Shown here: in pieces, positions 22,189 to 30,291 of the stretch
Layout: every line of letters starts with the position of its first letter
Numbering within the stretch: the stretch's first letter is position 1
NCBI GenBank assembly: GCA_003049485.1
Contig: PYST01000420.1
Location: 1-30,291, forward strand
Source of the DNA: Ophioceras dolichostomum
Taxonomy: Eukaryota; Ascomycota; Sordariomycetes; Magnaporthales; Ophioceraceae
Length of the DNA stretch: 30,291 nucleotides
Direction: 5' to 3'
Notes under the pieces: model-generated
Seen by the model: only the letters and a program-made list of their open reading frames with translations
The model's database searches: none
What the model was told of the DNA's origin: nothing
Position numbers and translations under genes: made by a program

Positions 22189-22680
22189 TTGTAAGCCTCG
22201 GAACAATCTAGTGCCGTGCAAACTGCCGGATTTGTGACATGAGGCAATAAGGATGTCGTCGCTAGGGCGCCAGCGCCCGCCGACCCCACCTTCCGACCAA
22301 CCAAGGCCGATATGGCCGTTGCGCTTCGTTTCAAGAGCTCAATCGTTCTCGCATTTCCTCCCGTCTCCCCTCCTGGATTCTCTGAATCCGTGTACGGGTA
22401 GGAAATTTTACCGAGGCTCAGAACACGTGCTGTGGATCTCGGGCCATCAATTACCGTCCGTGTGTGTGCCCTTGACTTCCCCCCCATCCAGCAACAGCCG
22501 CAACAGATCACGACATTCGATGGCGAGCAAAAGAAGCTAAGGAAATAAGCAAACAGAAACGAGATGCACAGCCGAGAAAACAACGAAGGTTAAAGAAAAA
22601 GAAGAAGAGGAACACAGGAAAGAAAAAAAAAAAAACAGCAACAGGCAGTGAAACCCCGGCAAACCAACCTTGCCGTCAAA
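22189..22680. other. Upstream region of the aldo/keto reductase gene
   Basis: Promoter and leader of the plus-strand reductase. The last 120 bp is strongly purine-rich (AAGAAAAAGAAGAAGAGG and an A13 run), which may be untranslated leader. A 150-codon minus frame (22131-22583) overlaps this region and has no recognisable domain. Confidence 0.4.
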
Positions 22681-24231
22681 ATGTCGCCCCTCATCGCCCA
22701 AAGCCCCACCAAGCGTGTGATCCTCGGCCTGATGACATTCGGGCCGGACGAGTCCACCGGTGCGCGCGTGACGTCGGTCGACGAGTTCGGGGAGGTTCTG
22801 GACTTGTTCCAGGCGCGGGGCTACGGCGAGGTCGACACGGCGCGCGTGTACGTCGGCGGCAAGCAGGAGGCCTTCACGCGCGACGTCGGCTGGAAGCGGC
22901 GGGGCCTCACCCTGGCCACCAAGGTGAAGTACCCGCGGGACAAGGGCGACAACGCCGCCGAAAAGGTGGCCGAGTCTGTCGAGACGAGCTTGAGGGAGTT
23001 GGGGACGGATCAGGTTGATGTGAGTACCTACCTACCTAGCTGGCTAGCTACCTAGGTATCGAGGACCTGAATAGGGGTGGATGGCCTTAATATCTTGGTG
23101 ATGACTCACTCACCTTGACAGCTTGGGCGATACCAGGGCCTGCAATGTATTGTATTGTAGTGTGTTCTGTATTGTATCTGGTACCTGCCGCGTACGGTAT
23201 AATACCGCACAGAGCACACGCAGATAAGTCGGAACTACAATACAAAATACATTACATTGCAGGCTCTGGGCGATACGACGACGGGGATGTCCATTTCACT
23301 TCCAAGGCTGCATGGCATCACGCCAGTACCTATTTCACTTGCTAACATAAAGTCGGGGAAACCCGCTCTGTCTGTTACAGATCCTGTATCTCCATGCAGC
23401 GGTAAGCATTCATTGAGCTACACTTCTTCTGCTATCTCATCACCGGCCCTCTAGCCCAGCCAGGACTGACACGTGCATCCATCCTATCCTTCTCACAAGG
23501 ACCGCGGCACCCCCTTCGCAACAACCCTCAAAGCGATCGACCAGCTCCACCGCGCCGGCAAGTTCGTGACATTCGGCATCTCCAACTTCGCCTCGTTCGA
23601 AGTGGCCGAGATCGCGCTCACGTGCGCGCACAATGGCTGGGTGCGGCCCACGTTGTACCAGGCCATGTACAACGCCATCACGCGCGGCATCGAGGCCGAG
23701 CTGGTCCCCGCCTGCCGGCGGTACGGGCTCGACATCGTGGTGTACAACCCGATCGCGGGCGGTCTCTTCTCCGGGAAGTTCACCTCCAAGGAGATGGAGC
23801 CCACGGAGGGCCGCTTCAGCGACGCGTCGGGAGCGCTCGGGAGGCTGTACAGGGGACGGTACTTCAGGGAGTCGACCTTCCGGGCGCTGCAGGTCGTGGA
23901 GGGCGCGGTTGGGAAGCACGAGGGGCTCAGCATGATCGAGACGGCGCTCAGGTGGGTTGTGCATCACAGCAAGCTCAGGGTCGGTGGTGCTGACGTCGCC
24001 GGGGCGGGAGGAGGAGTCAAAGGGAGCGACGGGGTTATTATTGGGGTGTCGAGCAAGGCGCAGCTGGAGGACAACTTGAACCATCTGGACAAGGGCCCGC
24101 TGCCGGACGACGTCGTCGCTGCGCTGGACCAGGCGTGGGCGATCACAAAGGCGGATGCGGCGACGTACATCCACTTAGACATGGAGTATTCGTACGACAC
24201 GCGGGAGGCGCTGTTTGGGAAGAAGGCTTAA
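22681..24231 (+). CDS. Aldo/keto reductase, AKR7 (aflatoxin aldehyde reductase)-like
   Basis: NADPH-dependent reductase of aldehydes or ketones in the AKR7-like family, probably cytosolic; the substrate is unknown. Exons are 22681-23019, 23381-23401 and 23500-24231, giving 363 residues with all joins at phase 0. Donors are GTGAGT and GTAAGC. Intron 1 has a GCTAAC branch and ends TTACAG; intron 2 has CTGAC and ends ACAAG. The catalytic tetrad is visible: Asp52 and Tyr57 (EVDTARVY), Lys81 (LATKVKY) and His118 (ILYLHAA), the last encoded by the 21-nt exon 2. Later family landmarks are FVTFGISNF, VYNPIAGGLFSGKF, IGVSSKAQLEDNL and the C-terminal SYDTREALFG. The protein is slightly longer than usual because of a Gly/Ala-rich insertion (GGADVAGAGGGVKGSDG) after LRWVVHHSKL. 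The start at 22681 has context GTCAAAATGTC; an upstream in-frame ATG at 22648 is less likely. Intron 1 carries a MITE. Confidence 0.9.
23134..23268. mobile_element. hAT-type MITE copy 1, in intron 1 of the aldo/keto reductase gene
   Basis: A 135-bp non-coding element with terminal inverted repeats. The left end is CAGGGCCTGCAATGTA and the right end, reversed, is CAGAGCCTGCAATGTA (15 of 16 match). It is flanked by a perfect 8-bp duplication GGCGATAC at 23126-23133 and 23269-23276. An 8-bp duplication and CAG(G/A)G termini are typical of hAT-superfamily elements. It contains a central palindrome CGGTAT-A-ATACCG (23195-23207) and no transposase, so it must be mobilised in trans. A second copy lies at 29404-29546. 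Orientation within the family is arbitrary. Confidence 0.9.
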
Positions 24232-24440
24232 GTGGGAGTACTCAGAAGGAGAAGAGATAGGCATGGGCTAGTCCAACTGGAAGGACGGGCAACGGTCCCG
24301 CCCGCGTAAACGATGCGAGCTTTCCCTTCTAGGGAGAATCTTTTCTTTTCAACGAAGTGACATTGAAACGTACGCACAAGCGAAAAGGAATGAGGGGGAG
24401 AATCCAGTTTCCTCAAGAGAAACTCTCACGGCATCCCCGC

Positions 24441-25204
24441 TCATGCTGCTAGATCGAAGTACATCTGCACCAGAACAGGGCAGATCAAAGCTCGAACAGC
24501 AAGCATCGTAGCCCCCACCACCCGCCAGCCGGATCCAGCTCCTATCCCCGTGATCGACGCGGGACTCGCCCCGTTCGTCCCAGGCGACCCGTCCGGCGGG
24601 GGCAGGCCCAGCCCGTCAGTCTCGTCCTCACCGTCCTCGCCGGGGCGATGAGTTTTCGGCCAACCGCCAGCCGGCCCGAGCAAACTCGCGGGATTGAACG
24701 GCTCTGGTGTCGGCGTCGGCGACGGGCCGAGACCGTCGCCTGGGCCAGCCTGCCGACGTGGCGGCCCGAGTCCGTTCGTGGTCTCGGGAAACGGGGTTTC
24801 CTGGTCCGGCCTGGCTCCTGGGGCCACAACCGTTACGGTTATTCGAAGGCGCTGCGGCATGGGTGGTCGTCCGTTCTCGTCAATCGTAGGAGCCGGAACC
24901 ATAGGGGTGACTTTCTCCTCTTCGTCGACGGTCGAGTGCACGCTGTTGACGACCCTCGATGCCAGCGGCGGAACGTCTACAGCTGGGTCGTCTCGGACTG
25001 CCAGTTTTGTCTCGTAACTCTACACATGCGGATGTTATCAGCTCCCCCTGGTCGGTCACCCTCCAACTTCCTAGAAGCCGTAACCTGTTCCCATCTAGAA
25101 CGTACTAGAGGTTGGCGACCATCAGCTGCGCCGTCGCTGGCCGAAGCCGCGAGCGGCAGCAGGCCCACCCACAGAGCGAGCCTCATCAGATCCCGCATCT
25201 GCAT
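24441..25204 (-). CDS. Small secreted Pro-rich protein, possibly GPI-anchored, unknown function
   Basis: I predict two exons, 25204-25106 and 25019-24441, joined at phase 0 into 225 residues. Exon 1 encodes a signal peptide (RLALWVGLLPLAASAS, residues about 8-23). The donor is GTACGT, the 86-nt intron has GCTGATAAC just before its end and stops at TGTAG. Exon 2 opens SYETKLAVRDDPAVDVPPLA. The central part is acidic then rich in Pro, Gly and Thr (PSPTPTPEPFNP). The C-terminus is mostly hydrophobic (WRVVGATMLAVRALICPVLV) after small residues SPASITGIGAGS, which could be a GPI signal, although the Arg and the final MYFDLAA are unusual. No catalytic domain is seen. It converges on the aldo/keto reductase gene with 209 bp between stops. 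An alternative acceptor (CTGGCAG) would need a weaker GTCGCC donor. The signal could also start at Met3 or Met7. Confidence 0.7.
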
Positions 25205-25719
25205 GACAACCTTGGTCTCCAGGACCGTGCTCAAACGCGGCCGGCGCGCGGCGACTTTCGGGGAAACCAACTCGGGCTTGTGTCGGTTGTCTGGTTTGGC
25301 GCCGATGGGGAGGGATCTTCTCTCAAGCCATCGGACACATCATCGCCGTCGACCGAGCGCGCGCGCGCGTCCGACGTTCAAAACGGCCGATCAACGTGGA
25401 AAGAAGGAAAAAGGGGTCGGGATACGACGTCCAGATAAGATCCTTCCTTCGCACCTTATTTCTCCCTCCTCGTTCGCGCGAGAGGAGAGAGGGGAAACGG
25501 CAAGTTCCAGAAGCTCAGCTAGAAACATGCATCAACTCCAGAGAAGCGGGAGGCGCAGGGGGTTTGACCAGTGGTTGACCAATGTCTTCTCCGTCGCCGG
25601 GAAGCGATTGGCTGAGGGTGCCAAGGGCGCTTTCTTTGCCCAACTTCCTTGCGTCTCGACGAGCAAGTACTCCTGAAGCATTGCTTTTCCGGTGCAGCTA
25701 GAGTTTCGTCGCGACAGGG

Positions 25720-25740
25720 TTCATCGATGTTCATCGATGT
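25720..25740. repeat. Tandem duplication TTCATCGATG x2
   Basis: Two adjacent 10-bp copies, each containing the palindrome ATCGAT. They lie in the promoter-side region of the secreted-protein gene. Confidence 0.85.
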
Positions 25741-26213
25741 GGACGTGAGACTACCCCCTCATCCCTGACTCCCAGCAGCCGATCTCAGCCCCTCCCGCTA
25801 CCATCAGATCAACGGCCGAAAAAGAAAAAAAGGATGGCATCTTCCGTCCGCCCGCGTGATTTTGTTCGCTTCAGAGTTTCAAAAAGTTCGGACCTTAGCA
25901 AGCAGTGGACGGAGGACGGAGGTCGTTAGAACCGGCCCTGCGAGTGGCCCGTTCCGATCGCCCGCTGATGATGTCAGTGGATCACCCCGCTAGCTCGTCC
26001 TCGTCAGTCAATCTCCTCCGTACAACATTCCCACGACCCCGCCGTCCCCGCCGCCGAGAGCAAGGCGGGTCGGCGGGGCAGAAGGAACCTCCGACGGTCA
26101 TCCATCCGGTGTGGAAGTGTGAAGGATGATTACGGCAGTGGAGCGCGGTATTCTGCCCTGCGTGGTGTAGATCATAAGCCTGAGAAGCTTCTTTTTTTTT
26201 TGAGTGTTTGTTT

Positions 26214-26239
26214 GTCGTCGTCGTCGTCGTCGTCGTCGT
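26214..26239. repeat. (GTC)n microsatellite
   Basis: About 8.7 tandem GTC units, following an A/T-rich stretch with a T run. It encodes Arg runs in the overlapping frames, which are therefore not credible genes. Confidence 0.95.
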
Positions 26240-26265
26240 TGTCGCGGGCGGGACTGGGCTGAAAA

Positions 26266-26284
26266 CTGGCTGGCTGGCTGGCTG
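26266..26284. repeat. (CTGG)n microsatellite
   Basis: Nearly five tandem CTGG units. A related tract occurs at about 26504-26527, and others near 8145-8158, 9872-9883 and 14907-14920. Confidence 0.9.
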
Positions 26285-27730
26285 TTCCTGCTTATTTTAG
26301 ATTCGTCGTCGTCTGCATACGCCAGCTTTGACAGACAAATTCCAGTCATTTGGTACTTTTTTGACCTAGCCGCGGCTCGGGGTTTAGGGGTTGGTTGGTC
26401 GTTGATCCCCGAAATCGGGAAAAGGGATGGACGGGCTTGCAACCCGGAGAGCTCCGATAACAATGCAAAAGTACTTTGCTCCCTTCTCACACGGGCAAAA
26501 TCCTAGCTGGCTGACTGGCTGGCTGGCTCATGTTCATTGCAGCGTCTCTCTCAAACGCGACGTGCTTGTGTGTTTCGGTTCCGAGCCAACGCAAGCATGC
26601 GATGACGCACCACAATCTGGGCCTGGTCTCCAGACTGGTGCTACCGTAGTGCACCCTACGACGACCCCTGCGACGCTTCTTTGAGAGGTACGCACGCCTT
26701 CGATGTACAGGCGGGATGTGACCAAGGCGGTTCCGCGTGCATCTTGGAGGCACAGGACCTGACAGGTTAAGGAGCTGTGTATGGCCCGGCCGTAAATCGT
26801 TGGTTGCAACCCGTGTTTTATTCGCCCCGACTCAGATTCGAGAAGTCGAGCCCCGACGCGCGCCGCATGCAGAGGATCAAAGAAAGTGGCCCGTTTTTAC
26901 CTTTTCAACCCATTCCCGAAGCAGGATGGGCTGATTTCCAAAATGCTGACCCGGATGGCATGTCGGTGTTTGGCTATCTCCGTCCACCGACCATTTAACG
27001 ACCTAGCGTGATCCCCCCCTTCTTTCGTTGTCTCGTCGATTTTCTGTCGTGCTTCCTCAAGTCTCTTCGATTGTTCTTCTTTTCTCCCCTCATTACGAAG
27101 TATTGCGCCTCTTAGCTCCTATTAGTGTGTGGCCCTGCTGCTTCTTTCTCAAAGCGTGCCTGGAAACCGGCCGGATTCAGTTGACCATTCGGGTGTTTTC
27201 CAGAGAAGCAGATCTTGGTGGATGCACTGCGATCCATTCAATACCACTCACACCAGACAGCAAAAGCCCACCACCGCACCCCACGCCAAGTAAGATTTAG
27301 GTGCCTGTACACACTAGCCTACCCGCTAGCCTAGAAACAAGCTCTGACTTGCCGCTTCTCGCCTAACATCGCGTAACACACAGGGCGCCCAAGACCTACA
27401 AATATAACCGATCGGGACTTCCCCAGGCTCAAGGTCCGACGACACGCTCACTCAGCAAACTTGAACCCATTGACTTTTTGCTTGCCGGCCTCAGCGCGTT
27501 CGCATCGTATCCAAACCCCAGGTTCAGGTCACTCGGGATCCTGCAGCGGGGTTCCGAAACGTGTCCAATCTGAGGCCTCGAGCAAAAGCTCAGCAACTCT
27601 GCAGTGCGCATGCAAGCAGAACACTCGGGCGCAATCTAAACTGATCGTTCCCGAGCCCTGCACGCACGCCCTGTCTGCCGTCGTTCGTCATCTGTTCGCC
27701 GGCTCGTATCTTTACCCTCATATTTATTTA

Positions 27731-27777
27731 ATCTTCTCCTCCCTCCTTCTTTTTCATTTCTCTTTTCTTTTCTCCAG
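27731..27777 (+). promoter_or_regulatory. Pyrimidine tract ending in CAG directly before the mcr1 start
   Basis: A 44-nt run of almost only C and T ends TCTCCAG, two bases before the mcr1 ATG (CAG-A-ATG). It is either a pyrimidine-rich leader, common in fungal housekeeping genes, or the 3' end of a leader intron. Confidence 0.4.
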
Positions 27778-27778
27778 A

Positions 27779-28831
27779 ATGTCCGGCGCCGCCCGTCAAG
27801 CAGCCTCAAGGCTCCCCCGGACAGTCGCAGCAGTAGCCGCCCCCATCACCAACAACTCAAGCAGAATGAACGCGGCAGCCCTCGCGGCCGCGGCCGTCGT
27901 GGCCGCCGGCGCGTACGGCTGGTACCTGAGGGGGAACGTGGCTAACGCCGACGACGGGAAGCCCGTCCCACCCAAGGCATTCGGCGGTTTCCCGCCCCTC
28001 AAGAGGCTCACGCTGCAGAGCGCCGAGATGGTCAACCACAACACCAAGAGGCTGCGCTTCGAGTTCCCGGACAAGGACGCCGTGAGCGGCCTCGGCTTGA
28101 CGTCAGCCACCCTGACCGTGTCGTTTCCTGGTGGCGGCTGGAAGCCTACGCCACGACCTTACACGCCCGTCAGTGATATCGGTACGTCATCATTCTCTCA
28201 CTTAATTTGCATGAGAGCTTGACCATGCACATCTGAATTAACACGCAAGACCAACAACAATAACAAAAAAAAAAACGCAGACGCGAGAGGTCACATCGAC
28301 TTCCTAATCAAGCACTACCCCGGCGGCGCGGCCAGCACGCACATGCACTCGCTCAAGCCAGGCGACAGCGTCCTCTTCATGCCGATCCCGGGCTACAAGT
28401 GGGCGCCCAACAAGTTCTCGCACATCTCGCTCGTCGCGGGTGGGGCGGGAATCACGCCCATGTACCAGCTGACGCGGGGCATCCTGACCAACCCGGCCGA
28501 CCACACCAACATCACCCTCGTGTGGGGCGTCAACGAGGACCAGGACCTATTCCTAGCCGACGAGTTCGCCCAGCTGCAGCGCGAGTACCCGGGGAGGATC
28601 AACACCGTGTACGCCATCTCGAGGGCCAGCGCCGGCACGCCCCACCATAAGGGGTACGTGACGGGTGATTTGCTGAAGGCTTCCGGCGTGGAGCCCGGCA
28701 AGACGGGACAGGTGCTCGTGTGCGGCCCGCCGCCGATGGAGAACGCGCTGATTGGCAAGAGGGGCCCGATGGGCGACGGCGGCGTGTTGGGCAAGTTGGG
28801 CTTTACGAAGGGGCAGGTATACAAGTTCTGA
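27779..28831 (+). CDS. mcr1: NADH-cytochrome b5 reductase, mitochondrial (Mcr1-type)
   Basis: FAD flavoprotein that passes electrons from NADH to cytochrome b5 or similar acceptors. In yeast, Mcr1 occupies the outer membrane and intermembrane space. Exons are 27779-28181 and 28281-28831, giving 317 residues. The 99-nt intron has donor GTACGT and acceptor ACGCAG. The N-terminus is basic and Ala-rich with few acids (SGAARQAASRLPRTVAAVAA), followed by a hydrophobic segment at about 32-50, as expected for mitochondrial targeting and anchoring. The FAD-binding motif RPYTPVS is at 126-132, the second flavin segment (GGAASTHMH) at 149-157, the NADH-binding GGAGITP at 188-194, and CGPPPM at 282-287. 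The C-terminus LGFTKGQVYKF is the usual Mcr1 ending. Length matches the family (about 300-330). The in-frame extension upstream of 27779 lies in the leader. Confidence 0.93.
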
Positions 28832-29219
28832 TCTGTCTGCTGAAGAGATGGGATGGGACATGACTGTCTGCCTGTCTGGTGGGGTGTGGGAGTGAGCGAG
28901 TGTGAGAGTGAGTGAGTCTGCTACATACGTAGATAGGCAGACGGTCACTCGAAAGGTCTCTTGTCTCTTCTCTCTGCCAGCAGGGCACATGCAGCTTTAC
29001 GAGAAAACACTGGCAATGGGCATACCACGGGGCAGGGAATATTGGGATTTTTCTTTGCGTGTTTGTTTCTCGTTTGCCACAGACGGATCTCGGGGCGCAC
29101 GAAGAAGACTGAACCCTCTGTAGAATATACACAACTCACTGCCTGCTTGGACGGAGGCATATTAAACCACTCTACATCATACAAAGATTTTATTTTCCTC
29201 ACTCACAAACGGTCCTAAG
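28832..29219. other. Intergenic between convergent mcr1 and the right-edge minus-strand segment
   Basis: Probable mcr1 3' untranslated region, with GTGAGT/GAGTGAGT short repeats at about 28880-28920. AT-rich stretches at about 29122-29131 and 29158-29200 may serve 3'-end formation. No gene seen. Confidence 0.4.
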
Positions 29220-29399
29220 TCATGGACACCCTCGGTTGTCCTGCTTCTTCACGGCCGAGAGCACATGTTCATGGGGCATCTCTGACAGGGGGTCGCGATC
29301 GGCACCAAGCCGTTGCTCGGCCGCCCACAAGCCCGCACAGTCGATATTGTAGGGCCCCTCGCTTCCTTTGCACAGCTGGCAGTCCTTCGACCACACTAC
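29220..29399 (-). CDS. Candidate terminal exon of an unidentified Cys-containing protein
   Basis: The minus-strand frame from 29399 to the TGA at 29222-29220 encodes 59 residues that look like real protein: VVWSKDCQLCKGSEGPYNID, then CAGLWAAEQRLG, then PHEHVLSAVKKQDNRGCP. It has a CxxC, a third Cys after ten residues and a final Cys-Pro. There is no sensible start codon within it, so it should be a downstream exon. A CCAG acceptor lies just before 29399, and the MITE at 29404-29546 sits immediately upstream, presumably in the intron. The minus frame ending at 29557 is in the same register once the element and one target copy are removed, with a TGA and a TAG between. I do not recognise the family. 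Confidence 0.4.
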   Translation of the reverse strand, partial: VVWSKDCQLCKGSEGPYNIDCAGLWAAEQRLGADRDPLSEMPHEHVLSAVKKQDNRGCP

Positions 29400-29403
29400 C
29401 TGG

Positions 29404-29546
29404 CAGGGCCTGCAATGTATTGTACTGTAGTGTGTTCTGTATTGTATCTGGTACCGCGTTACCTGCCGCGTACGATATAATATCGCGCAGAGCACACGCA
29501 GATAAGTCGGGAATACAATACAAAATACATTACATTGCAGGCTCTG
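29404..29546. mobile_element. hAT-type MITE copy 2
   Basis: A 143-bp copy of the element at 23134-23268, in the same orientation and with the same termini (CAGGGCCTGCAATG at left, CATTGCAGGCTCTG at right). Flanks are CTACCTGG (29396-29403) and CTACCTAG (29547-29554), an 8-bp target duplication with one mismatch. Against copy 1 it shows about six substitutions and an 8-bp length difference (GGTACCGCGTTACCTG here, GGTACCTG in copy 1). The central palindrome is CGATAT-A-ATATCG (29473-29485). No transposase. Confidence 0.9.
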
Positions 29547-29556
29547 CTACCTAGGT

Positions 29557-30210
29557 TCAACATGACGTGGTCCTCATGATCTCCGCACACACCAAACGCA
29601 GAACCTCGATCCGGCCAAACGCAGACTTGGATCGGCCCTCACTGCCGAAGACGATGCCGTTCGGCCAGACGGAGGCTACGGCGTGACAGGCGGCGTTGGT
29701 AGGCCTGGAGCGTAATAGTGGCGCGGTGTTGTTGGGCGTCGTCGTCGCGGTGGCAACAGCGATGGTTTGGTTATTATATGGCGCTATCAGCCTCGCCAGG
29801 GCTGCTGCCCAGTGAGGGAGCCGCTCGCCAGGTTGCCCTCGGCACACATGGTGCGGCGCTCGAGAAATATCTAGGGCTGGCCGATGGCAGGTGCCGGACG
29901 CAGACGCCTGGAGCGAGCGGGAGGGCGATGCGCCGGTGGATTGTTGAGCTGGTGATGCACGCAGCCCTCCGCATGGGGTTGCTTCGCTTAGGGGTTGAGT
30001 AGGAAGCGTCTCGAGATGTAGATGGCTCTTCTTGGGTTGTTGTGGCTTTGGTCGTAGCTCCGTCGGCGGCGGATTGCGACAAAACATTCTCCCAAACTCC
30101 GGCACCCGGCGGGCGCCAAGGCTCGCGACAGTCGGTGGCGGCATCCATGCTAGATGATCCGCCCGGGGTGGGGCGGGGGATAGGGGCAGGCTCAGGATTT
30201 CGTGCGACAT
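29557..30210 (-). CDS. Hypothetical protein or 5' exon(s) of the right-edge gene
   Basis: A 217-codon frame starts MSHEILSLPLSPAPPRADHL with a strong start context (AGCCACAATGTCG) and a TATA box 36-45 bp upstream. It is rich in Pro, Ala, Ser, Arg and His with no recognisable domain. The end (NAACHAVASVWPNGIVFGSE) is the most protein-like part. A GTGAGG donor-like site follows shortly after, so the last 30 or so codons may be intron leading to the exon at 29399-29220. A second minus frame (29774-30244) overlaps most of it and cannot be ruled out as the coding one. Confidence 0.35.
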   Translation of the reverse strand: MSHEILSLPLSPAPPRADHLAWMPPPTVASLGARRVPEFGRMFCRNPPPTELRPKPQQPKKSHLHLETLPTQPLSEATPCGGLRASPAQQSTGASPSRSLQASASGTCHRPALDISRAPHHVCRGQPGERLPHWAAALARLIAPYNNQTIAVATATTTPNNTAPLLRSRPTNAACHAVASVWPNGIVFGSEGRSKSAFGRIEVLRLVCAEIMRTTSC

Positions 30211-30245
30211 TGTGGCTGCCGGCCGTAGGATGTACTTTTGACAAG

Positions 30246-30255
30246 AAATATATAA
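30246..30255 (-). promoter_or_regulatory. TATA-like box of the right-edge gene
   Basis: On the minus strand this reads TTATATATTT, in otherwise GC-rich sequence, 36-45 bp upstream of the ATG at 30210. The spacing implies a very short leader or a downstream start. Confidence 0.45.
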
Positions 30256-30291
30256 GTCGAGTGGCGAGGGATGGTAAGAGCCGGCAGAGAG

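Larger units (their letters stand above)
25205..27778. other. Divergent intergenic region between the secreted-protein gene and mcr1
   Basis: This region should hold both promoters. On the minus strand a CCAAT pentamer lies at 25611-25607, about 400 bp from the secreted-protein start. Near mcr1 are TATA-like stretches at about 27400 (AATATAACC) and 27720 (ATATTTATTTAA). Open frames here (for example 26204-26506) are arginine runs from GTC repeats or random. A 49-codon frame at 25527-25676 looks mildly protein-like but overlaps the promoter and has no support. Confidence 0.45.

Noticed and set aside
22131..22583. 150-codon minus frame in the aldo/keto reductase promoter
   Set aside because: Overlaps the probable promoter and leader of a well-supported gene and has no recognisable domain or splice context.
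24648..25676. 342-codon plus-strand open frame
   Set aside because: Antisense to the two-exon secreted-protein gene, which has a signal peptide and clean splice sites. The frame is Arg/Ser-rich with no domain.
26098..26506. Arg-run open frames on both strands
   Set aside because: Produced by the (GTC)n microsatellite.
27461..27778. 106-codon in-frame N-terminal extension of mcr1
   Set aside because: Includes a pyrimidine leader translated as Phe/Leu/Ser. The mitochondrial presequence starts properly at 27779.

Overview
The window is GC-rich nuclear DNA of a filamentous ascomycete. The evidence is short spliceosomal introns (86-117 nt for four of the six, with GTRNGT-like donors and CTGAC/CTAAC-type branch sites), CAAAATG-type start contexts, and an Mbp1/APSES protein whose N-terminus matches Sordariomycete orthologues. 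Sordariomycetes, perhaps Sordariales, is my inference. No prokaryotic, phage or CRISPR feature is visible.

Layout. A 693-codon low-complexity protein of unknown function lies on the minus strand (2007-4088). It is followed by about 12.3 kb (4089-16406) in which I can recognise no gene, only simple repeats and strand-biased pyrimidine/purine tracts. Next is the MBF-complex transcription factor gene mbp1 on the minus strand (16407-19369, three exons by my reading). Upstream of it is a block of coding-like but frame-broken sequence on the minus strand (about 20116-21898) that I read as a decayed gene. Then come an aldo/keto reductase gene (22681-24231, plus, three exons including a 21-nt micro-exon) and, convergent to it, a two-exon gene for a small secreted proline-rich protein (24441-25204, minus). 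After a 2.6-kb divergent intergenic region comes mcr1, the mitochondrial NADH-cytochrome b5 reductase (27779-28831, plus, two exons). At the right edge a poorly resolved minus-strand gene (29220-30210) has a TATA box just upstream.

Mobile DNA. Two copies of one short foldback element (135 and 143 bp) sit at 23134-23268 and 29404-29546. Each starts CAGGGCCTGCAATG, ends CATTGCAGGCTCTG and is flanked by an 8-bp target duplication (one perfect, one 7/8). These are the hallmarks of a non-autonomous hAT-type MITE. Copy 1 lies inside intron 1 of the aldo/keto reductase gene. Copy 2 lies directly before an open terminal segment of the right-edge gene, probably also in an intron.

The genes do not form an obvious pathway. 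mbp1 is a cell-cycle regulator, mcr1 and the aldo/keto reductase are separate oxidoreductases, and there is no biosynthetic cluster. The points most worth checking are the MITE pair (including a compensatory base-pair change in its internal palindrome), the micro-exon carrying the catalytic histidine, the frame-preserving intron inside the Mbp1 DNA-binding domain, and the decayed ORF block.
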